Shown here piece after piece: positions 46,027 to 58,539 of a stretch of DNA of 64,000 nucleotides. The notes below the pieces were generated by a model. The model was given only the letters and a program-made list of their open reading frames with translations, had not been told where the DNA came from and made no database searches. Source of the DNA: Artemia franciscana (taxonomy: Eukaryota; Arthropoda; Branchiopoda; Anostraca; Artemiidae). Each line of letters begins with the position of its first letter. Positions within the stretch are counted from its first letter, which is position 1. The DNA is taken from contig NC_088867.1 of NCBI RefSeq assembly GCF_032884065.1, positions 24,478,018-24,542,017 of the forward strand. Direction: 5' to 3'. The position numbers and the translations under genes were made by a program.

Positions 46027-46152
46027 CGCGAATACAAATGTATGACCTAACATCCATCGATGAGCTCAAATTCTTTGCTTGGGTGATATTGCCGGTTTCA
46101 CTGGTTGTTTTTGCTGCAGGATTCGCTCACTTAGTAGCTCCTCAGGCGATTG
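46027..46152 (+). CDS. CLCN2-like: ClC-2/ClC-a-like chloride channel, exon b
   Basis: TTTCAG acceptor, donor ATTG|GTAAGT. The phase 1 join gives ARIQMYDLTSIDELKFFAWV, ILPVSLVVFAAGFAHLVAP and QAIG. This is helix C and the lead into the first selectivity-filter segment. It is separated from exon a by a 1.13-kb intron with no recognised repeat. The reading frame continues on both sides, which supports the junctions. Confidence 0.88.
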
Positions 46153-48269
46153 GTAAGTCTTTTTTAGTGCATTTATCCTCTGAATGTATGACAAGATCTT
46201 GTGTACGGTATGTCAAAAGGCGTTATACTAAAATTGTTGTCAAAGCTTATTTTCTCGTCTAATATTAGGGAGTATACTATAATATTTTATAACCATAACT
46301 GAAACTTGTAACTTCTTACTTAAAAATTTTGTTTTCTTAACTTGAAGGCTGAAAAGAAGTTTCTTTCTACAATGAACTCCTCATTAGTAACAAGTGGCAA
46401 ACCATGAACCTATTTTCACTCTCGTGTACATTTATAATAGCCTACATACACATAAAATACTAAACTTTAGTTACCGGGACTGATTTATTCGGCTTTGGTT
46501 TTTGAACTTCATATAACCAAATTAATTGAATCCATCAAACAATAAGTGGAGAGAATTTAATCTGAAGGTAAGTTTCTTGCTTCCTTTTTAACTTTGGCAT
46601 TTCCATAATCAGGCTGTTGATTTAACATTGTTTTGGTGAAATTGGCTTTAAAAAAGCTGGATATACTGTATTGAATTTTATTATCACTATTTGGTGTTAG
46701 GTCTTACCAATAGAGGTTACACATATAAATGTCTAGTTTTAAGAATACATAAAGATACCAAAAATAATTATTTTTTGACAAAGTAAATATTTTCAAACTC
46801 AGACATCGAGATTCTTTTTATTATTTTTTATCAGAAGATGGTATTTATACTTTAAAAACGTTTTGACAACTTTAAGAATTTTTTTATTTTTTATCGACTA
46901 GGTCTAAGGTCTTAGGCTAGTATGTAGTTTGCATAAGTGGTTCTTTCCTGTCAAGGTAAGATGGGAATGATTTGAAAGGTAGGATGAGAAATCCTAGGGT
47001 TTTCTTGACACCCTGGATTTATCATACTTTGATCGGGAAATCGAATTCTTAACTTATTTATCATTGACGAATTTGCACAAGACATACACGTCTTTTGTAC
47101 ATAATTGGAACTTCGCTGGATTTTATTTCAAGGGTAAGGAATAAGGATTCTAAAAAAAAATGATTAAATAGGCGCATTTTGAATAACAGGAGCACGACTC
47201 AAAAGTATGTTGCCTTGCTGACGTACTGTATGTGCACAAAGAGAAAACATAGAGAAAAACATAGCAAGCTTCTTGTTTTATAAATACAAATTCGTTGTAG
47301 GTCTAAGCAACCTGACGCTGATACTGCTGAGCACTACTGCTTGATCTACTGCTGAGCACTTCTTTCCTGTACCACCATATCCAAATTTTCTACTTTAGCC
47401 ACTTTCCTAAAGATTCCCAAGATATTTTCTTTTCATTACTGTGAGTAATGATTGAATTTTTTCTTCAAACCTTATTGTCATTCAAAATTCAGAAATACTA
47501 CTGCTTTGGTTTTCTTGTCAGCATTTTAGGTCAGATTGTCATGAGTCTATTTTTATCTGTTATATTCTGATCACATTTGTATATCTTTACTGATCCAATG
47601 CCTAGTTCATATGCTTAAATTGAGTTCGATGTACTTTACTTTTTTAAATTTGTCCTTCATTAAGAATCTACAATCGTTTAAATCTCACACCGAGCCTTTC
47701 AATAAGGTATTTGGGGATTAGCAAGGGCTTATTTATTATTCCGGTCTAAGCTGGCTGAAGTATCCATACTAGAATTAATAGACCTTTGAGTCACGTGTGC
47801 AAAGTGAGGGGGAATATTAATTCGCAAAACAACAAAAAAGACTCAAGTGAGAAGAAAACAGTATAAAAACGAAAACAGGAGTTATAGGGTGAAGAGAGGT
47901 TTTAGACCAAATATAACACCCAGTATCCTCTGTACATGTCTAAACTTTTCCGTAAGTTTTGTTTTTGTGAAAAAAAACACCAGCCCTTTTCTCAAAAAAG
48001 AAGGTTAGAAGTGACGCCGCTTAGGGGAAATGTAATCTAATGGTATAATTTTCTTGCAAAGGTGTTTTCGAAAAACTAGAATTTCCTCTTTTTTCTTCTG
48101 TGTCATGGAATTTAGACAGCTTTATTTTCAGCCATGTAGAGTATCACTACATTGTTTTTCTGTCGAAAATATTTTTACCTTCTTTGTTGTCTTTGGCTAA
48201 GAAAGAAATTCTTAGAAACACCAAATCATGCTAGAATGTTTCAACCAAAAAAAACTCGGTTACTACTAC
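46153..48269. other. channel intron sequence, nothing recognised
   Basis: AT-rich intron part before the retrotransposon fragment at 48,270. No repeat or ORF was recognised. Confidence 0.4.
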
Positions 48270-49400
48270 TACTAACAACTCACCACAGAACCAGGCCACC
48301 AGAGGCCAACGCAGCTAAGCATGCTCCTCCTCCTCCGTCCCAATCTATTCGAAGCCTCCCTCTTTACACCACCCCAGGAAGTTCTCATCTCCTTTAAATC
48401 TTCCTTTATGACATCCTCCCTCCTCAGACGAGGATGACCTGTTTTACATTTAGCCATAGACGATTAGCCGAAAAGGGCAATCTTCAGCACTCTGTCATGC
48501 TTCATCCTCAGAACGTGCCCTAGCCATCTCAACTCTTTTTTTCATATAGCCCTAGAAAGGGGGATTAAACCAAATTTTTCGTAAATCCTACTGCTTGAAA
48601 TACGGTCAATCCGCCGGGTACCCAGAACAATCCGTTGGCGATTTCTCTACCAAAAATCCAGTGAATCTTCATCCGCTTTTCGGAGCGCCCGTGCTTCAGA
48701 GCGTTATTCGACCACTGTCATCACTGCAGGCTTATCTCCATTATCACTATCTTGCATTGCAGGCTTATCTCCTTATTCTTCCAAACTTTTTTAAACTATG
48801 AAAAAAAAACCCCTGAGCCTTCGCTATTCTACTTTTAACATCATCACTGCTCCCACCGTCTTTACTAATAATACTACCAAGGCAAGTGAAGCTGCCCACC
48901 TGATCAATCTTTCCGTTACCAAACGTCACTTTTTCATCTTCACTTATTCCTAGCCTTTGTGACTTAGTATCCTTAACATTAATTTTCAAACCCGTGCTAG
49001 CCCCGTGAACTCGTAAAACCTCTAAAAGTCCATTCATTTTGCTCACACTTTTATCTAGGATGCTTAAATCATCAGAATAGTCATAATCCAGGAGAGTTTT
49101 TCCTCCCCGTTTGATTCCATGGCCTCCCATTGGCTTTTTGCGCTCATTAAGACGAAGTCCGTCAAAATGATCCATATAAAAACGGATAGAACACAACCAT
49201 GCTTAACTCCTGATTTAATACAAAACAACCTGCTGACCTCATTTCCCACCTTAATTGCAGCAGTATTATTCTCGTTCATAGCACTAATCACTTTTATGTA
49301 TTTGTCTGGTATACCATACAAGGATGAGACCTTTGCTAAAGCTCTTCTATCGACAGAATATAACACTTGCTCATAATCTATAAAACTGAGGACCAAAGGT
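48270..49400 (-). mobile_element. 5'-truncated RTE-like retrotransposon in a channel intron
   Basis: Minus-strand frames read LSFIDYEQVLYSVDRRAL (motif A, the usual KAFD altered), LYGIPDKYIKVI, FCIKSGVKHGCVLSVFIW (motif B), LLDYDYSDDLSILDKSVS (catalytic box as YSDD), GLKINVKDTKSQ, FTCLGSIISKDGG, and near the 3' end GHPRLRREDVIKEDLKEM and the NRLGRRR block. Several shifts are present. The 3' end near 48,262-48,285 has a TAGTAGTAGTAG-type tail on the element strand. The same family is at 1-290. Confidence 0.8.
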
Positions 49401-49404
49401 GTTT

Positions 49405-49523
49405 GACAGCTAAGGCACTTCTTAATTATTAACCTAAGAGTAATAATTTGCGTAGCTTTGTTGTCCTCAGGTGGCTTGGTGCTACGGTGAGTTGCTGATA
49501 GTAGTAGTAGTTGTAGTAACTGA
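49405..49523 (+). mobile_element. short 3' end of a second RTE-like copy, head-to-head
   Basis: The + strand shows GGTGAGTTGCTGATAGTAG followed by TAGTAGTTGTAG, equivalent to the tail of the minus-strand element at its far end (GGTGAGTTGTTAGTAGTAG). Two 3' ends therefore face outward around 48.27-49.52 kb. Confidence 0.5.
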
Positions 49524-50233
49524 GTTTATTTGGTTGAAATATTCTGTTATGATTAGGTGCTTCTAAAGATTTCTTTCTTAGCTAAAGACATCAAAGAAGT
49601 TAAATGTATTTTTGATAGAAAACCCATACAGTGCTACTCTATATTGCTGAAAATAAAGCTGTCTAAGTTATATGACACCAAATAAACTTAGTTAAACCTT
49701 AGTAAATAATAAAATGATTATTCACAAATAGTATGGTTTGCTTTTCAGACTTGTTTCTTCTGAGCACTGAAAACTGATCAATTTCATTTTATTTTGCAAA
49801 ATTAAAAGCTGAATATATGAAGATTTAAGCGTTAATTTGAGAAGAAAATCATTTTTAATGGTTTCATCATTCCACTACTTAAAAGTAATAGAGATTCAAC
49901 ACTTTCATTGCGTTCAAAATTCTAGTTGGTACATTCGCCGAGGCATTTCAACAGGCTACTGCTATCTTCCAATTACATCTGATTCTACAAGGCTTGTTTG
50001 ACCAAATGTTCTTAGCTTTTACTACAAAAGTTAACCCACTCTACATTGTAAATTTGATTTACAATATTGTTTAATAATTTAAAAGATAAGTATTGAACAA
50101 GATTCAACCTTAGCCAATAAACTTTGGACACCTATGTCTTGCACGGTGAGTATTCTTTTGTTGGAGGGGGGAGGGTAAACTTTATTATTCCCGTGATTAC
50201 CACTTTGAAATTGTGAGCATACGTTTCTTTCAG

Positions 50234-50367
50234 GGTCTGGAATGCCTGAAATGAGAACTATTCTTCGAGGAATAATTCTGAAAGAATACTTGTCATTTAG
50301 AACCCTTGTTGCAAAATGTGTTGGATTGACTGCAACTCTCGGAGCTGGAATGCCAATCGGAAAAGAA
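50234..50367 (+). CDS. CLCN2-like: ClC-2/ClC-a-like chloride channel, exon c (selectivity filter)
   Basis: CTTTCAG acceptor, donor AAAGAA|GTAAGT, phase 1 in and phase 0 out. It encodes [38 protein letters not shown] and MPIGKE. GSGxPE (helix C-D, central-serine filter motif) and the first half of GKEGP with the gating glutamate are both present. GSGMPE differs from the common GSGIPE only in a conservative position. It is separated from the next exon by a 6.5-kb intron filled with a Helitron and family A copy 6. Confidence 0.92.
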
Positions 50368-50452
50368 GTAAGTTGTATAGTCCAATGCTTTTTCAGTATA
50401 TGTATTAACATCTTCGATATATATATATATATATATATATATACTAGCTGTT

Positions 50453-50508
50453 GGGGTGGCGCTTCGCGCCACCCCAACACCTAGTTGGTGGGGGCGCTTC
50501 GCGCCCCC
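50453..50508 (-). terminator. doubled Helitron 3' hairpins
   Basis: Hairpin 1 is GGGGTGGCGC-TTC-GCGCCACCCC at 50,453-50,475. Hairpin 2 is GGGGGCGC-TTC-GCGCCCCC at 50,490-50,508. On the element strand each is followed by five bases and CTAG (50,444-50,447 and 50,481-50,484). Helitron replication is expected to stop at such hairpins before CTRR. Confidence 0.75.
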
Positions 50509-51852
50509 CCCCAAGCCCCCCCGCGCGCGTAAGTCGTTACGCGCCATAATAGTTACGCGCCATTGTAGTTGTGTCCCTATGTCCCACCTGTGAATATAGA
50601 TAGATATATATATATGGTTTTAACTACGTAAAACTTGCGAATATACAACATTCTTTGCTGTCCCATTGTCTTTGCATATAAATAGATTGTCAGGTTTACC
50701 GACTCTTGAACATGCAACATATAATGGTCCATGGGAAAACAATCTGTATTCAGATCTATACCTCATGATTCTAATGATTGCCCTTGAGCTTTGTTGATGG
50801 TGATTGCTAATCGACCATTCCCTGTCCCGGTGTCCCGGTCGTCATTTACATCCCCCTGTTTCCCCCGGTGTCCCCGTTGTAGTTGTGTCCCTGTGTCCCG
50901 GTCGTCATTTATATTCCCTGTGTCCCGGGTCCCGGTCGTCATTTGTATCCCGGTGTCCCGGTCTGTATATTTAGATTTTTAGATTTTTTAGTTTTTTTAT
51001 TAGTTTTTAGTTTTTTTTTCTTTTTAGTTTTTTTGTCCCGGTCGTCATTTATATCCCCCTGTTTCCCCCGGTGTCCCCGTTGTAGTTGTGTCCCTGTGTC
51101 CCGGTCGTCATTTATATTCCCTGTGTCCCGGTCGTCATTTGTATCCCGGTGTACCGGTCTGTATATACATTCGTTTTTTAGTTTTGTTTTTCTCCTTTAT
51201 TTTTTTCCTTTTTTTTTCTTTTTTAGTTTATTTAGATTTTTTAGTTTTTTTATTAGTTTTTAGTTTTTTTTTCTTTTTAGTTTTTTTGTAGTTTTTACCT
51301 TCTTTTTAGTTTTGTTAATTTTTTTTTTTACTTGTGTCCTGGTCGTCATTTATACTCCCTGTGTCCCGGTGCTTTGTTGATTGCTAATCGAACATTCCTT
51401 TTGTCCTGGTCGCTTTCTCTTTGAATGTCGTCATTTATTTTTTTCTTTTTTAGTTCTTTTAGTTTTTACCTTTTTTAGTTTTTTTTAGTTTATAGTTTTT
51501 TTAGTTTTTTACCTTTTTTTAGTTTTTTTAGTTTTTTTAGTTTTTTAGCTTTTTTATTTTTTTTATTAGTTTTTAGTTTTTTTGTAGTTTTTGCCTTTTT
51601 TTTAGTTTTTTTTAGTTTTTTAGCTTTTTTATTAGTTTTTAGTTTTTTTTGCCTTTTTTTAGTTTTTTTAGTTTTTTAGCTTTTTTATTTTTTTTATTAG
51701 TTTTTAGTTTTTTTTGCAGTTTTTGCCTTTTTTTAGTTTTTTCAGTTTTGACGTCACCTGATCCAGTTTTTTCAGGTGACGTCACCTGATCCACGATCCA
51801 CAGATCCACAGACAACTTATTTTTATATATATAGATAGTTTTTTTTTTTTTT

Positions 51853-52832
51853 ACTTATGTCCTGGTCGTCATTTATACTCCCTGTGTCCCGGTGCTTTGT
51901 TGATTGCTAATCGAACATTCCTTTTGTCCTGGTCGCTTTCTCTTTGAGTGTCGTCATTTATTAGTTTTTTCCTTTTTTTTTTAGTTTTTTATTGGTTTTT
52001 ACCTTTATTTTAGCTTATTTTTCAGTTTTTTCCTTTTTTTTAGTTTTTTTTTATTTTTTATTTTTTTTAGTTTTTTACCTTTTTTTAGTTTTTTTAGTTT
52101 TTTTAGTTTTTTAGCTTTTTTACTTTTTTTATTAGTTTTTAGTTTTTTTTTGTAGTTTTTGCCTTTTTTTAGTTTTTTCAGTTTTTTTTTTAGTTTTTTA
52201 TTGGTTTTTACCTTTATAGTTTTTTTAGTTTTTTAGCTTTTTTATTTTTTTTATTAGTTTTTAGTTTTTTTTGTAGTTTTTGCCTTTTTTTAGTTTTTTC
52301 AGTTTTGACGTCACCTGATCCAGTTTTTTCACCTTTTTTTTTTTTACTTATGTCCTGGTCGTCATTTATACTCCCTGTGTCCCGGTGCTTTGTTGATTGC
52401 TAATCGAACATTCCTTTTGTCCTGGTCGCTTTCTCTTTGAGTGTCGTCATTTATTAGTTTTTTCCTTTTTTTTTTAGTTTTTTATTGGTTTTTACCTTTA
52501 TTTTAGCTTATTTTTCAGTTTTTTCCTTTTTTTTAGTTTTTTTTTATTTTTTATTTTTTTTAGTTTTTTACCTTTTTTTAGTTTTTTTAGTTTTTTTAGT
52601 TTTTTAGCTTTTTTACTTTTTTTATTAGTTTTTAGTTTTTTTTTGTAGTTTTTGCCTTTTTTAAGTTTTTTCAGTTTTTTTTTTAGTTTTTTATTGGTTT
52701 TTACCTTTATAGTTTTTTTAGTTTTTTAGCTTTTTTATTTTTTTTATTAGTTTTTAGTTTTTTTTTGTAGTTTTTGCCTTTTTTTAGTTTTTTCAGTTTT
52801 GACGTCACCTAATCCAGTTTTTTCAGGTGACG
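51853..52832. repeat. two near-identical direct copies of about 493 bp inside the Helitron
   Basis: ACTTATGTCCTGGTCGTC starts at 51,853 and again at 52,346. Both copies continue through GTGCTTTGTTGATTGC, CCTTTTGTCCTGGTCGC, a TTTTTAG-rich stretch and GACGTCACCT. Very few differences are visible, so the duplication is recent. A related shorter block begins near 51,332. Confidence 0.7.
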
Positions 52833-52900
52833 TCACCTGACACATCCATCCACACATCCATCCACACATCCACAGACAGACAACTTATTTTTATATATAT

Positions 52901-53012
<112 letters not shown>

Positions 53013-53054
53013 TTTGGTTGAAGCTTTTAAATGACTATTGAAATTAGTGAACAA

Positions 53055-54767
53055 TTAAATAAAAAAAAAACAAGTTTTTTAACTGAAAGTAAGGAGCGAC
53101 ATTAAAACTTAAAACGAACAGAAATTACTCCGTATATGAACGAAGCTGTTCCCTCCTCAAAGCCCCGCTCTTTGCGCTAAAGTTTGACTCTTTCTCTCAA
53201 ATGTACTTTTAAAACAGTAAAAATCTTTAGCGTAAATAGTGGGGCGTTGAGGAGGGAACAGCTTCGTTCATATACGGCGTACTTTCTGTTCGTTTTAAGT
53301 TTTAATGTCGCTCCTTACTTTCAGTTTTAAAAAAAACTTGTTTTTTTATTTAATTTCTGAACGTTTTTGAATTAATGCATGTTTTGATTTTGGCTCTCCT
53401 CACATGAATATTTAGAACGAAATTTATAAATTTTTTTGGCTAGATGGCTTTTTCTTAGTTTTGATCCGTCGATTTTGAGAAAAAAGGAGTGGGGGAGGAG
53501 GCTTAGTTGACCTTCAATCTTTTGGTTACTTAAAAGGCAACTATAACTTTTAATTTCTTACGAACGTTTTTATTAATAAAAAATATACGTAACTTCCGAA
53601 TTAACTTTCGTAACGAACTTCTATATTCGTGTATTTTTATTACATATTTTATATATATCGATATGACGGGGTTCACCCCCTCTTTAATAACTTGCTCTTT
53701 ACACTAAAGCTTAAATTTTGTCCCAGTTCTTTAAGAACGACCACTGAATCACAAAGGCCTTAGAAAGAAACAGCTGAAACTACCAAAAATACTTTACCGT
53801 AAAGAGCAGGTATTTAGGAGGAGATAAACCCCTCATATGCGTAATAATTTCCGTTCGTTTTGTTTTAATGCTGCTCCTTACTTTCAGTTGAAAAAACTTT
53901 TTCATATTTATCTTTTCATTGCTTTTGTTTTAAATAATATTAGACAATCCTGCGCCCCGTTCATGGAAACTTTCTCCTCTCATGACAAAGTCCTCCATGG
54001 AAAGATCCTCCCATGTAACCCGTTCCCCTCATCCCCCTCCCTATCCAAGAAAAAAATCCCCTAAAAACGTCTGTACACTTCCCAATAACCATTACTATAT
54101 GTGAGCACTGGTCAAAGTTTGTAACTTGTAGCCCCTCCCACGGGGATGTGGGGGAGTAAGTCATCCCCAAAGACATAGTTATAAGGTTTTTTGACTATGC
54201 TGAACAAAATGGCTTTCTCAGAATTTTGACTCGTTGACTTTGGGGAAAAATGAGCGTGGGAGGGGTTCTAGGTGCCCTCCAATATTTTTGGTCACTTAAA
54301 AAGGGCACTAAAACTTTTAATTTTCGTTAGAATGGGCCCTCTCGTAACATTCTAGGGCCACTGGGTCGATACGATCAACCATGGGGAAAAGAAAAAAAAC
54401 AAATAAACACGCATCCGTGATCGGTCTTCTGGCAAAAAATACGAAATTCCACATTTTTGTAGTTGGGAGCTTGAAATTTCTATAGTTGGGTTCTCTGATA
54501 CGCTGAATGCGATGGTGTGATTTTCGTTAAGATTCTATGACTTTTGAGGTGTGTTCCCCCTATTTTCCAAAATAAGGCACATTTTCTCAGGCTTGTAACT
54601 TTTGACAAGTAAGACAGAAATGGATGAAACTTATATATTTTAAATCAGCATAAAAATCCGATTCTTTTGATGTATGTATTAGTATCAAAATCACATTTTT
54701 TCTAAAATTTCGTTTGCTATTGAACCGGATCGCTCGTTACTACAGTTCGTTACCACGAACTGTTTGA
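53055..54767 (-). mobile_element. family A element copy 6, full length
   Basis: On the minus strand it starts TCAAACAGTTCGTGGTAACG with an intact 5' hairpin and contains module 1 (near 54,190-54,320), the linker, the inner hairpin (near 53,670-53,900), module 2 (near 53,440-53,570) and the terminal hairpin. It lies antisense within the channel intron. Confidence 0.78.
53068..53345. repeat. terminal long hairpin of family A copy 6
   Basis: Arms of about 115 nt from AACAAGTTTTTTAACTGAAA to CAGTTTTAAAAAAAACTTG. The copy-specific GAACGAAGCTGTTCCC is matched by GGGAACAGCTTCGTTC. The loop is near 53,182-53,225. Some loop-proximal mismatches are present (GCGCTAAAG versus CTTTAGCG, and AATAGTGGGG versus CCCCGCTCTT). 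Confidence 0.78.
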
Positions 54768-56897
54768 TAATGTGTGCGCCAAGTTTTAATGGAATCTAAA
54801 ACATTTTAAAAGTTTGTACGTGGTAATTCCAAAGGTGTTTTCTGGCACTTTTTGTTAAGGGCGCATTTATAACCCATTCTTTGAAACGAAATATGCTCTA
54901 ACGAATGACCCAATCCCTGTTCCTGTTTCCTTATTGAGTCTCATTTAAGATGACCCAATGAGGTTAAGCAGTTTATTCAAAATGCTTTTATCTTCTTTCC
55001 TAAAACACAAAAATAGCTGCAATATCGGAGTTTTTAAACAAAAATATTCTTATTTGATCCTGAAGGGTACATAGTAAACCTTCTTACAAAAAACTATTCT
55101 TCAATAAAAAATCAGAAACTAACATCAGTTTTATTACTTTATTTATCTTCCTGTAAAGTTTATGTTTAACATACCGGGAATTGAATTCTGAAGCCAAATT
55201 ATGCCAATCATTTTGGTACTTGATAAGCTAAATTTATCTGCACTAAAATTTATAAGGGAATCTGATCATTTCTGTTCCATTATTTCTTCTACTTTGCAAA
55301 ATAAAGTGTTATTAAGTAAAATCAGTAACATTAACGAAAATAATACCTTTGGAAAAACCAAGCTTGAATACGTATTTTAACGTTTATATAATGAAATGCT
55401 TTATAGAGATGCCTAGATAAGGAACCATGGAATTTTATCAAAACTAAATTCAAAAAATATTTCTCTGTAAGGACACTCTTCCAAGGAAAATTGAAAAAAA
55501 AAAATCCATATTAAAACGTAAAATGAGCAGAAACAAAGTCAAACAGAAAGTAAAACTTAAAACAAACAGAAATTACTGTGAATGAATAAATGAAACCCAA
55601 CACAAACAGGAATGAAAAGGGATAACCACATCAAACATAAAGATAACAGATATTGCTACAGATCAATAGTTGAATCCTAAAAATAACAGATCTTCAAATC
55701 AACAATCGAGTCAAAAATAAGACGAAAAGGAATAACCTCAAATAAGAGTAGAACTTTCGCTTTCCTAATCCTCCTAAAAATCGGAGTGACATTTGTACTT
55801 TATTTAAAACACAATATATGTATTCCAAACATTTTCTCTTTTATAATTGTGACCCAGAAAATTTTAAATTTGCCGTCATTTTGAGGATTTGATATTACCT
55901 TATTTTAAACAGTCAATATATTTTCATTAGTTCTTTTAATAATTGTGTTTGTTAACAAGAAATTCTTGTTTTGATGCTGTCAATGCTCTTACAAGTAGGA
56001 ACCTCACAGTTTAAAATCCTTATGGTTTTCAGTAAAACACATATGACACTTAAGCAATTTAGAGAGTCTGATAGAAGGAGTAAGGGTGGTCCTTCTTATT
56101 TGTGGTAGCTCTTATTTGTAAACTTTGAATAACCTTGCGATATTGGTTTTATGGTGTTGATGCTGCTATAATAAATAAAAACACACTGATCAAAATAAAA
56201 ATTGTTTTTAGTAAAGTAAATATGATACTCTTACCTTTGCAAGGTTTAGGGGGTGGTAGCTGTAGTTTCGTGCATGGCTATTTTTGTTTGTTTTGAACTT
56301 AGATTCTAATTTGGCCCTTTACTACCTTTGAAAAACTCATTTTTAGGAAAACTTTTTAGATTAATATTTAAAAAAATCGTTGTAATTACACAGTAAAAAT
56401 CAAACAGTTCGTGTTAACTAACCCTAAGTAAGGAGTGAGGCGTAGTAATATTTTAAAACTTCAAAGCAGGAAATGAAATTTGATAGCAAATATACATCAG
56501 AATAACTATCATTCTTTGGTGATCTCACATATACAACATTCATTAACTTTTGAATTACTTAGTAAAAATTTTGAGCATATGAAAGTTCGAGAATTTAAGA
56601 AAAAAGAAAACGCCTATAATAAAGAAAATAATCTTGATGATAATTTCATCGTCCGAACCATCAAATTATACAGCTTCTTTAAAAGTATTAACTTTTGATT
56701 ACTTTGAGCTACGGGTCACTCTTTACCATGTTGCAGCAATTGCTGCAACCATGACTATAGAAAAGTTAAGCAATTTAAGAAGCACAGAAGAAAAGTGAAA
56801 TTTATTTTCTGCTATGATTGGTTCGTTGCTTCGAAATATGACTTTTCCTGTTTTGTGTGTGTCAGTTTCAAACATCTATCTTAATTTATTTTTCTAG
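54768..56897. other. channel intron, nothing recognised except small repeat fragments
   Basis: A family A 5'-head fragment (TCAAACAGTTCGTGTTAAC) lies near 56,401-56,460, and a family C-like hairpin (GTTGCAGCAATTGCTGCAAC) lies at 56,731-56,750. GAGCAGAAAC and AAACAAACAGAAATTACT echoes occur near 55,530-55,580. No coding exon was found. Confidence 0.45.
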
Positions 56898-57054
56898 GGC
56901 CCTTTAGTTCACATAGCAAGTATGGTTGCTTCTTTGATGTCAAAATTTGTAACTTCGCTAAAAGGAACCTATGAAAACGAATCAAGGAAAATAGAATTGC
57001 TTGCTGCGGCGTGTGCTGTTGGAGTGTCAGCATGCTTTGGTGCACCCATCGGTG
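56898..57054 (+). CDS. CLCN2-like: ClC-2/ClC-a-like chloride channel, exon d
   Basis: TTTCTAG acceptor, donor GGTG|GTAAAT, phase 0 in and phase 1 out. It encodes [38 protein letters not shown] and [15 protein letters not shown]. With exon c this completes [11 protein letters not shown], including the gating glutamate, and the end carries the conserved [12 protein letters not shown]. The exon is free of stops and continues in frame to the next one. Confidence 0.92.
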
Positions 57055-58539
57055 GTAAATTTCCTTAAAACGTTTACTTTACCTCAATGTTTCTTAGGCC
57101 TACGTCTTATTCGTGGTCTCTTTCAAACTTTTAACTAACCATGGCTTTTGAGCATAAAAAATGCCTAACTACTCTTCTGCAGCACCATTCTTATTTTCTT
57201 ATTTTCCTTAGTTTCTTATTTTCCTTTCCTTTTGTTTCTAAGGTTTTCCTTTTGTTTTTAAGGTTCTTGAGCTTTTTATCCAATGTTATATCCATTATTG
57301 GTATGAATATTAATACTTTATATCCAATATTAATGCTAAAAAGAATCTGCTTTCAATACGAACTCCAGGTATATAATATAAAAGTTATGCATCAAAGATT
57401 AATAGCATGAGAAAAATTACATAAGTTTGGAAAAGAGAGAGAATACCCTCTAAAAGGGGTATGATATTGACGAGAGTCACATGATCAATTTCAAAATTTT
57501 TAAGAATTAAACAATGGATGTCACAACCCTTATCTACAGACATAATTAAGTTGTTATATTTTCCGAATTATAGTTACAAACATGTCTTTTTGGTGGGTTA
57601 TTCCTTTTCTTTTCTTTCTTTTTTTTCCCCTACTGGGGTGATTGTATAGAGTTCGCCGTCATAGTATGTTGGAAGAAGCCTCAGTGCAATGAAAATTGAA
57701 AGTCCTATAGAAAGTCTATCATAAGTGCCAATTTCCGCTGTTTTATGCCACAAGCTAAGTTGTCACGTGTCTTGTGGCAAGACAACGATATATAACCGAA
57801 GAGGGTAAAAATCATGTGTGTAAACATTGTGAAAGAGTCAAGAAACTTGGAACAACCCAAACATATTTTTAGTTACAAAAGCCATCCTGCTGGAGTTCCC
57901 TAAATTTTTGCCTACGTACAAATAAAGCCTAACTTTAGACAATCTAAAAATTGATTGATCTAAAAATAGATTGAAAAATTTTTCAATCTATTTTTGTATA
58001 GATAAATATAGTTTATAGTGTATTTATTTTTGGTTTATATATAAAAATTTTAATTAAATAGTTCAGGTTTAATTAAATAGTACAGAGTTAATAGGTAAGT
58101 AATTCCGTGGACTTTCGTGCAACAGCAAACCCGCATCGGTTTTCTCCAGCGCGAAAGTGTTGTTATGATTATTTATTTGTTTGTGAATGTGGATTAATAA
58201 ACTTAAACTTACTTCACTAGAAAATAAAATGTATAATTTACTAAGGGCAACGTTCCGTTCTTTAATATAGCGCTAGTTACCGCTGCGTCCCGGATTTGTA
58301 GTTCAATTACTACAAGCTGTTCTTTAATACAGAATTTTAGCGATCCTGAACTGAAAACGAATATAAGAAAAAAATGATTTTTTTTTAATTGAAATACACA
58401 TTAAATCACGCTTCGGGTAGATAGAACCTAACAAAAAATAGAAATAATTTTTAAACTTTCAGGTAATTTTCTAGTTTTAATTAAAAAAAAAATTAAAAGT
58501 ATGGCTCAGAAATCATAAATGATTTATTAGTTTACATAA
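57055..58539. other. channel intron, AT-rich
   Basis: Near 57,630-57,720 there is a diverged piece of the family A module-1 head (CTGGGGTGATTGTATAGAG, AATGAAAATTGAAAGTCC). Otherwise nothing is recognised. ORFs here are AT-driven. Confidence 0.4.

Noticed and set aside
50827-51160. Regularly spaced GTCCCGGTCGTCATTT repeats that might suggest a CRISPR-like array
   Set aside because: Spacers are themselves repeated, unit lengths vary, and the context is a eukaryotic Helitron.
50791-51291. Overlapping Pro/Val/Ser-rich repeat proteins
   Set aside because: They derive from tandem CCCGGTCGTCATTTA-type repeats in the Helitron, in several frames at once.
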